Positions 1 through 7,694 of a stretch of DNA of 64,000 bases are shown here, piece after piece. The notes beneath the pieces are model-generated. The model did not search any database. It worked only from the letters and a program-made list of their open reading frames with translations, and was not told where the DNA came from. The stretch is from Vulcanimicrobiota bacterium (lineage in GTDB: Bacteria; Vulcanimicrobiota; Vulcanimicrobiia; Vulcanimicrobiales; Vulcanimicrobiaceae), in NCBI GenBank assembly GCA_003161435.1, contig PMOS01000044.1, positions 1-64,000 of the forward strand. Direction: 5' to 3'. The position numbers were made by a program, and so were the translations under genes. Within the stretch, counting starts at the first letter, position 1. Every line of letters starts with the position of its first letter.

Positions 1-209
1 AGCGCCGAGTTCGGCTTCTTCGGAGTGATCGTCTTGACCTGAGTGCACACGCCGCGACGCTGGGGGTTCCCGGGAACCTCGAAGGTACGGTTGGGCAGAT
101 CGGGGTGGCCCGGCTTTGGTCCCGTCGAAACGACGCGGAACGCCGGGGTCTTCACCTTTTTCTGTTGCTTCTCGCGGCCCTTACGGACCAACTGGGAAAT
201 CGTCGGCAC
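1..209 (-). CDS. rpsL: 30S ribosomal protein S12, 5' part (partial at left edge)
   Basis: The N-terminal 69 residues of S12, the decoding-centre protein of the small ribosomal subunit; the rest lies beyond the left edge. The protein opens [13 protein letters not shown] and later has PQRRGVCT and TPKKPNSA, all near-invariant S12 segments. The start is GTG at 207-209, with GGAG (216-219) six bases upstream. Between KTPAF and PQRRG there are 24 residues (about 25-48) where E. coli S12 has three, so about 21 residues are inserted. A str operon (rpsG, fusA, tuf) would be expected beyond the edge. The identification is secure; the role of the insertion is unknown. Confidence 0.93.
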   Translation of the reverse strand, partial: MPTISQLVRKGREKQQKKVKTPAFRVVSTGPKPGHPDLPNRTFEVPGNPQRRGVCTQVKTITPKKPNSA

Positions 210-296
210 TCGGTTCTCCGGAACGCACACGAAAGCGGCCGCACCACGGCGGGTTCGGCCGGAACCTCCGAAGCATACCATGGGCCGAAGAGAGCG

Positions 297-925
297 TCAA
301 CGCAGCCTCGGTCGCTCGGGCCTTTCGATCGCATAGTGGATCGGCTTGAAACGGCCGTTGCACGATGCTGCTGCCGAGCAGGCAGTCAACCCCACGATCA
401 GCCGTTCCTCCGCCCGCACGGTGAGCCTGTCGCCGGGGCGCGAGCGCGGCCGTCGCACGGCCAGCCGCCGTCGTCGCCGACATCGACGCGCATGAACGCG
501 TTGAAGGTGGTCGGGATCGCGTCGCGCTCGACCCCGAACGGGGCGAGCGCGGTCGCCAGGTTGCCGAAACAACCGGGCACATCGTCGTGGTTCCCACCGT
601 AGCAGATCCGCCAGGTGTCCCGGCTGCACGGCGTGAGCAGGAAGTCGTGGGTGCCGACGTCGTCCCGCACGATCGTCAGCAGCGGACGCGAGCGGTTCGA
701 CCAGAGCCGGTTGCCGGCGGTCAGCGCGATCGTTTCCTCGTAGTCGAAGGTCCGTCCGTTCGAGAGATGCTCGCGAACGTCGCCGGCGACCACGGCGACG
801 AGGTCCGCGACCTGCTCCCCTTCAGGGTCGACGACGGTCAGCAGCGCGCCCCGTTCGAGGATGAACGCCGTCCCGCTCCGCGGCGGGATCTCGGCTATCG
901 CCGGACGCGAAACGGACAGCGCCAT
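297..925 (-). pseudogene. DUF1989 / urea carboxylase-associated family protein, frameshifted
   Basis: The first ~150 residues (from ATG 923-925) match the DUF1989 family: a cupin-like N-terminal half (residues ~15-60), then a TPCSRDT segment and a TFNAFMRVDV segment. Just after VGDDGG the frame shifts. The expected continuation (RPRSRPGDRLTVRAE, then GLTACSAAASCNG) is read in another frame down to a TGA at 297-299. Adding one base near 463-468 restores a full-length protein of ~209 residues. This is either a real pseudogene or a one-base sequencing deletion in a GC-rich run. The start overlaps the end of the upstream oxygenase gene by 31 bp, which indicates an operon. DUF1989 proteins often sit near urea or amide metabolism genes; the function here is unknown. 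Confidence 0.8.
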
Positions 926-1695
926 CCGTCCCCCGTCGCGCGCCCGGAGTACTGGCGCGCCTCAGAATGCCGGCCGTAGTCGGCCAGGTTCGGGTTGAGC
1001 TCGCCGTCGAGTTGCATCTCGCGAGCGCGGATCTGGCGCTGGAGGCCGCCGTACCGGCCGTCCTCGCGCAGGTGCTCGAACTGCTCGTGGGAGTTGAAGA
1101 TCAGCGCCGGCCACGCGAACCGCCGCGCCGCCCGCGACGCGTCGGGATGCATGCCCACGATGAAGAACGCGTTGCCCGCGACGCTGAACGAGAAGCAGGG
1201 ATCCTGCGGATCGTCGCTCACCCGCCAGTCCCAGGGATGGTACCGGGCGTCGAGGTCGTGCAGCCGCTGGAGTTGCGACCAGAGCGCGTGCTCGAACGCC
1301 TCTTCACCCGCACGCTCGTGCTCGCGGAAGACGGCGACGAACGTGGTGAAGTCGCTCTCGAAGCCGCGCCGTTCCGCGGCGAACGCGTAGAGGTCGCGGG
1401 CGAGCCCTTCGGACGCGTCCGGATCGTCGAAGCGCCCGTACGCGCCCAGGCGGTACATGTTGCGGCGAATCGACGACTTCGCGCCCAGACACGAGAATGC
1501 GTCGTCGAGGACGAAGCTGCGAAACGTCTCGTTCGCGATGCGCGCAAACGGCGTCGGCGAGGCGGTTTCCAGCAGCCTCACCAGCTCGCCGCCGTTCACA
1601 CCGTGATACGAGGAGTGCGCTCGTGCGAAGTCGCTGTCGAACGGGTTGAGCCACGCATGCTCGAGATACTCGAGCGCGACTGCCGGATCGCTCAT
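895..1695 (-). CDS. YqcI/YcgG (GntA-type) heme-dependent oxygenase-like protein
   Basis: 266 residues, start ATG 1693-1695 overlapping the TGA of the upstream glycosyltransferase (ATGA). It carries the family signatures: FTTFVAVF, a long WSQLQRLHDLDA helix, DPCFSFSVAGNAFFIVGMHP, PALIFNSHEQFEHLREDGRY and the C-terminal SEARQYSG...WRCPF. The family includes GntA, the N-hydroxylase of guanitoxin synthesis, so a heme-dependent N-oxygenation of an amine or guanidine is plausible, but no substrate can be read from the sequence. It lies between a glycosyltransferase and the frameshifted DUF1989 gene. An in-frame extension upstream to 1875 is antisense-like sequence inside the glycosyltransferase and was not used. 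Confidence 0.82.
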   Translation of the reverse strand: MSDPAVALEYLEHAWLNPFDSDFARAHSSYHGVNGGELVRLLETASPTPFARIANETFRSFVLDDAFSCLGAKSSIRRNMYRLGAYGRFDDPDASEGLARDLYAFAAERRGFESDFTTFVAVFREHERAGEEAFEHALWSQLQRLHDLDARYHPWDWRVSDDPQDPCFSFSVAGNAFFIVGMHPDASRAARRFAWPALIFNSHEQFEHLREDGRYGGLQRQIRAREMQLDGELNPNLADYGRHSEARQYSGRATGDGWRCPFRVRR

Positions 1696-2702
1696 CGCCG
1701 TACCTCGGCGGCCGCGAGCGCAACGCCGGCTGCATGCCTCGCCCGCAGCGTGCCTTCGGAGTTGGCGGCGACCCGCAACGTTCCGTTGGAATAGCGCACC
1801 CCGCCGCGCGCGAGGCGCAGTCCGAGCGCGATCCAGGACGTCGCGGCACGTTCGATCAGCCAGACCGGCGCGCACAGGGATGCGGCGAACGGGAAGACGC
1901 TCGCACCTCCGCCGCGACGGCGTCCGGCCTCAGCCAGCGCGACGGCGCCGAGCGCGGACGCGGCGAGCGCGCGCACACCGAAGCGCCGCATGCCCAACGC
2001 CAACACGGGAACGATCGCCAACTGCGCGACCAGCCGCGCCGGCCGGCCGAGCTCGTCGTATGCGTGGCGCAGGCGCTGGTCGAAAAAGCGTCGCGGCGAG
2101 CAGGGCCGACGCGCGACGAACATATCGTCGGCGCGGCGCTCGCGGCCACCGGTTGCGCGCAGCGTCCGCACGAGCTCGAGGTTCTCGAAGAGCACGTTGC
2201 CGTCATAGGAGCCGGCTCGCGCGTAGACCTCCATGCGAATGCCGAGGGTCCCCGGCCAATCGCCGCCGGTGGCCCGTGCGATCAACGTCCGGGCGGTATC
2301 GAGAACGGCGTGCCAAGGCGCTGGATGGAATACGTTCTGCGGAAGAACGATGTCGGCGTCGTCGAGCAATGCGCACAGGCGGCGCAGGACGAACGGATCG
2401 TAGCGCACGTCGTCGTCGGCGATCACCGCTTTGGGCGTATGAACGCGGCGCAGCGCGGTCACCACGCCGGCGACCTTGCCGTTGAGGTCGCTCCGGCGAT
2501 CCTCGTCGATCGCAATATGGCGGACGGCGGCCGGCCACGCCGCCGCGTGGTGCGCGAAGACGGCCGGAGGTGAGCCGTCAGCCACCACTACAGGCATCAG
2601 TCGTGCGAGCGACTGGAGATATTCCGGCAAGTCGTCGTCGGTGCCGATCGTGAGACGGCGAATCGGCAGAACGTACGTCGTGTCGGCGATCGTTGTCGTC
2701 AC
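1692..2702 (-). CDS. Family 2/21-like glycosyltransferase (HpnI or ceramide glucosyltransferase type)
   Basis: 336 residues, GTG start at 2700-2702. It has the GT-A fold layout of the ceramide glucosyltransferase/HpnI group: an LNGKVAGV segment, ADDDVRY (the metal-binding D-x-D region) at about residues 94-100, FENLELVRTL (acidic catalytic region) and FFDQRLRHAYDE in place of a Q-x-x-R-W motif. Two or three hydrophobic helices follow (VAQLAIVPVLALGM and later), which suggests membrane association. It probably transfers a sugar or N-acetylhexosamine to a lipid, perhaps a hopanoid. No hopanoid cyclase is in the window, so the acceptor is a guess. It ends in an ATGA overlap with the oxygenase gene. 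Confidence 0.72.
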   Translation of the reverse strand: MTTTIADTTYVLPIRRLTIGTDDDLPEYLQSLARLMPVVVADGSPPAVFAHHAAAWPAAVRHIAIDEDRRSDLNGKVAGVVTALRRVHTPKAVIADDDVRYDPFVLRRLCALLDDADIVLPQNVFHPAPWHAVLDTARTLIARATGGDWPGTLGIRMEVYARAGSYDGNVLFENLELVRTLRATGGRERRADDMFVARRPCSPRRFFDQRLRHAYDELGRPARLVAQLAIVPVLALGMRRFGVRALAASALGAVALAEAGRRRGGGASVFPFAASLCAPVWLIERAATSWIALGLRLARGGVRYSNGTLRVAANSEGTLRARHAAGVALAAAEVRR

Positions 2703-2730
2703 GGCTGTAGCAGATGCCCGAAGCGGTTAT

Positions 2731-3495
2731 TCAAAAAACCCGGCCTTGGGCCTGCTTGCTTATGGATTCGGACGCGCCACCGCGCGCAAAGTCGAACGCC
2801 ATCGAATGGTCGTACGATCCCGTGTCGGTGATCAGCATGCGATCCCCCACCCGCACGACGTCCGGGACACGCAGGCCGGTGATGAGGTCGTACTCCAAGC
2901 ACGTCCGCGCGAGCAGACGATCGGGTCCGCTCCTGACGGGCTGCCATCGACCGTCCGTTTCCGCGAAGAAGCGATGCGGATAGCTATGCATCTGCGGCCA
3001 ATCCGGGTAGCCCGCGTCGATGACGAATTCGCGACGCGCACCTCGTTCTCGCACTTCGAGCACCGTTGCGATCAGCGCCTCCGCCGGTGTGCAAACCGCT
3101 TGTCCCGGCTCGATAATCAAGCGTGTGCAGAATGGAAGCGACTCGACGATGCGGTCGACCAGCCAGCTGACGTCGGGTCGAGCGCTGGTGTCGAACTCGT
3201 CCGGCGTCCAACCGCCGCCGGCGTCAAAGACGACCACCGGCCGCCCGGTCCGCGCTTGGAGCGTGACTGCGCGCTCTCGCACGTCGTCGGCGACATCGCG
3301 CCAGCCGCGGGGACGTGCCAGCGGGGAACAGGGACGGAGATGGTCGACGTTGATGACATCGCGCTGTTCGCGCGCGGCGAGTCCACGCCGTACCGTGTCT
3401 TTCGCCCGCGCGTAGCGGCCGAACGGCTCGACCTGGTCGCGCAGCTCTGCGACGTACTCGCGCGTCGGACGCTGGCGGTCGTCCCGGCATTCAGT
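2731..3495 (-). pseudogene. Fold-type III PLP decarboxylase, C-terminal part only
   Basis: The open frame from about 3495 to 2731 gives the second half of a diaminopimelate/ornithine decarboxylase-like enzyme. It contains VVVFDAGGGW (the GGG phosphate loop), IIEPGQAV (E-P-G-R-like PLP motif), VIDAGYPDW, CLEYD (the C-x-x-x-D active-site pair) and a final barrel strand VGDRMLITDTGSYD. The N-terminal PLP-lysine half is missing upstream on this strand, where a TAG sits at 3496-3498. The first usable start is GTG at 3280-3282, far too late for an active enzyme. A fragment like the missing N-terminus lies on the opposite strand at 3340-3639. Probably a rearranged pseudogene or a local assembly inversion. 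Confidence 0.6.
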
Positions 3496-3639
3496 CTAAA
3501 GACGAATCCTCGCTCCGAGCTCTTGGAGCTGGCCCGCGAGCCCGTCGCGGGCGCGGCGTGGCGTTCGGTACGATACGGTACGAAATTGCTGAAGGTGCGG
3601 CGCGAAAGTGAACGGGTGCCGGTGCGAACCTCGTCGTAG
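3340..3639 (+). pseudogene. PLP decarboxylase N-terminal-like fragment (opposite strand)
   Basis: A 99-residue frame starting ATG 3340-3342. Its residues ~15-65 resemble the N-terminus of DapDC/ODC enzymes: STPYRVFRPRVAAERL corresponds to the usual T-P-x-x-V-x-d entry, and VVPAFSLKTNPRSELLELARE to the A-x-K-x-N-P lysine motif that binds PLP. After that the sequence loses similarity and ends at TAG 3637-3639. It overlaps the opposite-strand C-terminal fragment, so the two halves cannot be read as one gene. The match rests on short motifs. Confidence 0.4.
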
Positions 3640-3648
3640 CCCTCCCAC

Positions 3649-5070
3649 ATGTGCGTGCGTACTGCTGTTCGGACGTTTTCCGTTGTCGTGTTCGCCGCGC
3701 TGCTGGCGGGTTGCGGCGGGACCCGCAGCGCATCGGGGTTGCTCCCCGCGAACCGCGCGGACGGGGTCAACTCGTTGCACCCATTGTCCGCGCCGCCCAA
3801 ATCACCGCCGTGGAAGGGGGTGCCGCTCGCGCAGACGATGGGGACCGTCGGCGGTGCCGCGGCGTCGTCGCCCAGCGTTTGGGTTTCCGACGCGGGAACG
3901 GGCGTGATCCAGCGCATCAGCGGCAACGGTGCGACGGCGTACATAACTGGTGTCCCGCACGTGTACGGCCTGGCGCCGAATCCGAGCTATGACGGCGTCG
4001 TGTTCGACGATGATGCGGGCTACGGCGCGCAGTTCGATGCGGGCTCCGCGTACCTGTTCACCGTGCCGTTGCCGCCGGGCGAGTCGCTCGCCCCCGGCGA
4101 GATCACGTACTACGCGGCACAGCAAGTGATCTTTCTGGGCGGATCCGCATCGATCGCCTCGACCTGCGCTGACGCCGTCTACGTCGTTCAGGCCGAGGGC
4201 ACGTCTCCAGTCGGCTATTTCGGCGACCCGGGCAGCTCGCCGTGCGGCGTCTCGCGGCACCATCTGACCAGCGACGGCACGAACCTGTGGTTCGGCGAGA
4301 CGAACACGACGCCGAAGTATCTCTCGTTCTTCACCGCGGGCGGCTCGGGAACCACCGATTACCGGCTGCCGGCGGTCGCGTCCGCCGCGACTCCCGAAGA
4401 AGTCAGCGCCGGAACGAACGGCGACGTGTACTTCTCGCTGTGCGGAGCCGTGGACACGCATCCGGGCGGCGGCGCGTACCTGGTGCGCGTGAACGCGAGC
4501 TCGCCGAACGAGACGGTGTTCTCGACCTACGCGCCGTGCGCGAGCACCAGCGACAGCATGGTGTACGACCCGCACGACGGCCGGGTGTGGATCGCGAACG
4601 GAACGAATGCACTGACCGCCGTGCGCATCAGCGACGGCGCCGTCAGCAGCTACGCGCTCGCCAACGGGTCGAGCGCGACCAGCGGGTTCGTGGCCGTCAC
4701 CCTCGGCCAAGACCGCTCGCTGTGGGCGTTCCGCGACGGCGACGCCTTTGCGCACGCGTATCCCGACGATCTCATCGCAGCCGACCCGTCGTACGCGTAC
4801 ACGCTGCACGGCCAGCCGGTGACCGTGAAGATCGCCGAGTACGCCTACGCCGGCAGCTTCACCGCGAGCGTCGTGCCGGGCAGCAGCGGGACGTGCTCGG
4901 TCACGCCCGTGACGGGTGGCGCCGCGCAGACGACGTTCACGGTGGCGGCGGCGAGCGGGACGGCCTGCACCGTCGCGTTCAGCGACACGGCCGGCGTCGG
5001 CACGGTGTACGTCCCGGTCGTCACCAAGACCGCGAGCGGGATCCCGCCGCAGCCGCGACCTCAGCCGTAG
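3649..5070 (+). CDS. Secreted lipoprotein with beta-propeller-like repeats
   Basis: 473 residues. A signal peptide ends in LLAGC, so Cys ~23 is a probable lipid-attachment site. The body has loose propeller-blade repeats of the Vgb/NHL kind (GTNLWFGETNTT, GTNGDVYFSLCG, DGRVWIANGTN, DRSLWAF). The C-terminal ~90 residues form an Ig-like domain (CSVTPVTGG ... TACTVAFSDTAG). That domain resembles the small ORF at 45519-45734 and links this gene to the lipoprotein cluster at 43867-52625. The shared promoter motif of that cluster is not found upstream of this gene. The function is unknown; extracytoplasmic binding or scaffolding is likely. Confidence 0.75.
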   Translation: MCVRTAVRTFSVVVFAALLAGCGGTRSASGLLPANRADGVNSLHPLSAPPKSPPWKGVPLAQTMGTVGGAAASSPSVWVSDAGTGVIQRISGNGATAYITGVPHVYGLAPNPSYDGVVFDDDAGYGAQFDAGSAYLFTVPLPPGESLAPGEITYYAAQQVIFLGGSASIASTCADAVYVVQAEGTSPVGYFGDPGSSPCGVSRHHLTSDGTNLWFGETNTTPKYLSFFTAGGSGTTDYRLPAVASAATPEEVSAGTNGDVYFSLCGAVDTHPGGGAYLVRVNASSPNETVFSTYAPCASTSDSMVYDPHDGRVWIANGTNALTAVRISDGAVSSYALANGSSATSGFVAVTLGQDRSLWAFRDGDAFAHAYPDDLIAADPSYAYTLHGQPVTVKIAEYAYAGSFTASVVPGSSGTCSVTPVTGGAAQTTFTVAAASGTACTVAFSDTAGVGTVYVPVVTKTASGIPPQPRPQP

Positions 5071-5085
5071 GTCGCCCGCGCGCTT

Positions 5086-5817
5086 CTAGGCTGACGCGAG
5101 CCCGATCGTGCGGCCGCCGTCGATCATCAACGTCTGTCCGGTGATGTAGCTCGCGTCGTCGCTGGCCAGGAAGAGCGTGACGGCGGCGACTTCCTCGGGC
5201 TGACCGATGCGGCCCAGCGGGATCGACGCGGCGGCCTTCTCGCGCACGCGGTCGGGGATGGCGTCGGTCATCGGCGTCTCGATGAATCCCGGTGCGAGCG
5301 CGTTCACGCGAATACCGCGCTTGCCCAATTCGAGCGCAAGCGTGCGCGTCAGCGAAACCACGCCGCCCTTGGATGCCGCGTAGTTGGCCTGACCGATGTT
5401 GCCCAAGTACGAACGCGACGAGGTGAGCACGATCGCTCCGCCGTCTTCCATCGCGTGTGCGACCGCTTGCGCGACGATGAACGTGCCGGTCAGGTTGACG
5501 CGGATGACGGCGTCCCATTGCTCGAGCGTCATCTTGGAGGCGAGCGCGTCACGGGTGATACCGGCGAAATGCGCCAGCACGTGGAGCGCGCCGAAACGTT
5601 CCTTCGCGCGTGCGACGGCACGCTCGACCCCGGCGGCGTCGGCGACGTCGCACGCGATCGCGAGGCCGCCGGCCGGCGTATCGGGCTCACGCACGTCCAG
5701 CGCGACGACCTGCGCGCCTTCGGCGGCGAACCGCTGCACGGTGGCGCGTCCGATTCCGCTTGCGGCGCCGGTCACGAGCGCGACGCGACCGGCCAGACGT
5801 GATCCGACGATGCTGAT
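5086..5817 (-). CDS. SDR-family oxidoreductase (FabG-like 3-oxoacyl reductase)
   Basis: A classical short-chain dehydrogenase: TGAASGIGRA (NAD(P)-binding G-x-x-x-G-x-G), NLTG, catalytic Ser in LTSSRSYLG, YAASKGG (Y-x-x-x-K), APGFIETPMT and a C-terminal MIDGGRT. The first ATG/GTG/TTG codon in frame is GTG 5773-5775, which would cut off the first beta strand (RVALVTG). Upstream the frame stays open to a TGA at 5821-5823. A strong AAGGAG (5825-5830) sits seven bases from an ATC codon at 5815-5817, so I place the start there as a possible non-canonical ATC start (243 residues). A CTG at 5794-5796 is an alternative. The substrate is unknown. Confidence 0.82.
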   Translation of the reverse strand: MSIVGSRLAGRVALVTGAASGIGRATVQRFAAEGAQVVALDVREPDTPAGGLAIACDVADAAGVERAVARAKERFGALHVLAHFAGITRDALASKMTLEQWDAVIRVNLTGTFIVAQAVAHAMEDGGAIVLTSSRSYLGNIGQANYAASKGGVVSLTRTLALELGKRGIRVNALAPGFIETPMTDAIPDRVREKAAASIPLGRIGQPEEVAAVTLFLASDDASYITGQTLMIDGGRTIGLASA

Positions 5818-5850
5818 GGCTCAACTCCTTGCGCGCCGATAGAGAGGACG

Positions 5851-6108
5851 ATGGCTCCTCTCGGCGGGCTCCTCGTCGGGTACCTTTCGATGTTCCTCCA
5901 GTTGGGCTTGCTCGTGCTCCTGGCGGGGCTCGCGGCGTTGGTGCGCGCCTCGCTGGGCCGCCGGCCGTTCGACGGCTGGGTCGCCGGATTGATCGCCTCG
6001 AGTTCGCCGGCGTTGGCCGGGCGTTGGCCGGCGACATGCGGACCGCGGTATCCATCTCGTGGGGCATCACGTCCTTCGACGCGCACGTTCCGTTCGGCGA
6101 CGCGTTGA
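5851..6108 (+). CDS. Possible small membrane protein, disrupted by an 11-bp duplication
   Basis: An 85-residue frame divergent from the SDR gene, with an AGAGG-type ribosome site before ATG 5851. Residues ~6-32 are strongly hydrophobic (LVGYLSMFLQLGLLVLLAGLAALV), one likely membrane helix. An 11-bp tandem repeat at 6010-6031 shifts the frame. Removing one copy joins it to another open frame (DMRTAVSISWG ... SMSGATFAA) that has no natural stop before running antisense into the MFS gene. That makes a real gene doubtful. No family is recognised. Confidence 0.28.
   Translation: MAPLGGLLVGYLSMFLQLGLLVLLAGLAALVRASLGRRPFDGWVAGLIASSSPALAGRWPATCGPRYPSRGASRPSTRTFRSATR
6010..6031. repeat. Perfect 11-bp tandem duplication
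   Basis: GCGTTGGCCGG occurs at 6010-6020 and again, directly adjacent, at 6021-6031. It lies inside the possible small membrane protein ORF and changes its reading frame. Confidence 0.85.
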
Positions 6109-6158
6109 TCGCGGCCACGCTCACCTCTATGAGCGGCGCAACGTTCGCCGCGCTTGAC

Positions 6159-7694
6159 TCACGTTCGCGCCTTGGCCGAGCGTGGTCGCCCGTCGATGGC
6201 GACCAGCGCCACCAGCGCGGCCAGGACACACACGATCGCCGACGCAGCCATCACCGCGCGCACGCCGGCGAGATAGCCTTCGTGGATCGCGGTCGCGACG
6301 GCGTCGCGATCGGTGGCCGGAATATCCGCCGGGACCGTGCCGGCATAGAGCCTGGCCCGGTCGTTCTTGACGATGCGCATCGTCTGCGGGCTGAGATGGT
6401 GCCGCCCGACGCGCGTTTCGAAGCCCGCGTCGAACACGCCGGCCAAGATGATGCCGAAAAGCGCGACCGCGATCAGCCCCGCCATACGCGCGACCGCATT
6501 GTTCACGCCTGATGCGACGCCGCTCTTCTCGGTGTCGACCGCGTCGAAGACGATGGTGGTGAGCGGCGCGACGAAGCACGCACCGCCCAGCCCGAGCACG
6601 ATCGCCGCCGGGAAGTACGTCGTCCAGTACGAGCCGCCGATCCCCGGCAAGGCGAACGCGATGAAACCGGCGCCGGCCAACAGCGCTCCGACGACGAGCG
6701 GGATGCGCGCGCCGATGTGCGCCACCAAACCGCCGGACCAGCGCGACAGCACGAACATGAGCAACACGAACGGCAACAGCGACGCGCCTGCGGCGGTCGG
6801 CGTGTAACCCTGGACGTCGATCAGCAGATACGGTACGAAGTACAGCGAACCGCCCAGCGCGGCGTAGAGGAACAGCGTGTACAGGTTCGCGGCCGAGAAC
6901 GTGCGTGAGCGAAACAGGTCGAGCGGCATCATCGGTGACGGCGACCTGCGTTCGACGACGACGAACATCGCCAAGAGCAGGATCCCGCCCAATACCGCGC
7001 CCGCCGCGAGCGCGTCGGGAACGGAACCCTGCGAACGGATCAAGCCATAGGTGAACGCGCCTAGACCGAGCGTCGCGAGGGCCGCGCCCGGGACGTCGAG
7101 CTGCGGCGCCATCGCCTCGTCGCGGCTTTCCGGAACGCCGCGCAGCGAGATCGCGATCACCAGCAACGCGATCGGGATGTTGATCAGAAACACCCAGCGC
7201 CACGAAGCGTGCTGCGCGAGATAGCCGCCGATCACCGGTCCCGCGGCGCCGGTGATCGACGCAAATCCCGACCAAGTGCCGATCGCGCGTCCGCGCGCTG
7301 CGCCGGTGAACGTCGCGCTGAGCAGCGCGAGCGACTCGGGCATCGCGCAGGCCGCCCCGACGCCTTGCACGCAGCGCGCGAGAATCAGCACCGAGACGTT
7401 GGGAGCGGCAGCGCACAAGGCCGATGCCCCGGTGAACACGACGACCCCGATCAGGAACATTCGCTTGCGCCCGTAGAGATCGCCCAGCGATCCACCCAAC
7501 AGGATGAGCGCCGCGAGAAACAGCGCGTAGCCCTCGACCACCCACTGCATCTGCGCCGCGTCGGCACCGAGCTCGCGCTGCATCACCGGGAGCGCGACGT
7601 TCACCGCGCTGCCGTCGATGAAAGTCATCGCCGAACCCAGGATCGCCGCGACGAGCACCCATGTCTTCGCCACGGGACGAACATGGAGTATCAT
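6159..7694 (-). CDS. MFS transporter, DHA2 (EmrB/QacA) type, 14 helices
   Basis: 511 residues, about 14 hydrophobic segments. The first helix follows the start (TWVLVAAILGSAMTFIDGSAVNVALP, with the helix-1 Asp typical of drug/proton antiporters). Motif A appears as GGSLGDLYGRKRM after helix 2, and a motif-C-like region is in helix 5 (ITGAAGPVIGGYL). DHA2 members export drugs, dyes or metabolites by proton antiport; the substrate here is unknown. ATG 7692-7694 is chosen because the first helix begins directly after it. Longer in-frame sequence is antisense to the divergent Tag-like gene, whose ATG overlaps this one. Confidence 0.85.
   Translation of the reverse strand: MILHVRPVAKTWVLVAAILGSAMTFIDGSAVNVALPVMQRELGADAAQMQWVVEGYALFLAALILLGGSLGDLYGRKRMFLIGVVVFTGASALCAAAPNVSVLILARCVQGVGAACAMPESLALLSATFTGAARGRAIGTWSGFASITGAAGPVIGGYLAQHASWRWVFLINIPIALLVIAISLRGVPESRDEAMAPQLDVPGAALATLGLGAFTYGLIRSQGSVPDALAAGAVLGGILLLAMFVVVERRSPSPMMPLDLFRSRTFSAANLYTLFLYAALGGSLYFVPYLLIDVQGYTPTAAGASLLPFVLLMFVLSRWSGGLVAHIGARIPLVVGALLAGAGFIAFALPGIGGSYWTTYFPAAIVLGLGGACFVAPLTTIVFDAVDTEKSGVASGVNNAVARMAGLIAVALFGIILAGVFDAGFETRVGRHHLSPQTMRIVKNDRARLYAGTVPADIPATDRDAVATAIHEGYLAGVRAVMAASAIVCVLAALVALVAIDGRPRSAKART

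Noticed and set aside
1..42. Plus-strand frame ending in TGA at 40-42 that could be the end of an upstream gene
   Set aside because: The same bases encode ribosomal protein S12 on the minus strand, with far stronger evidence.
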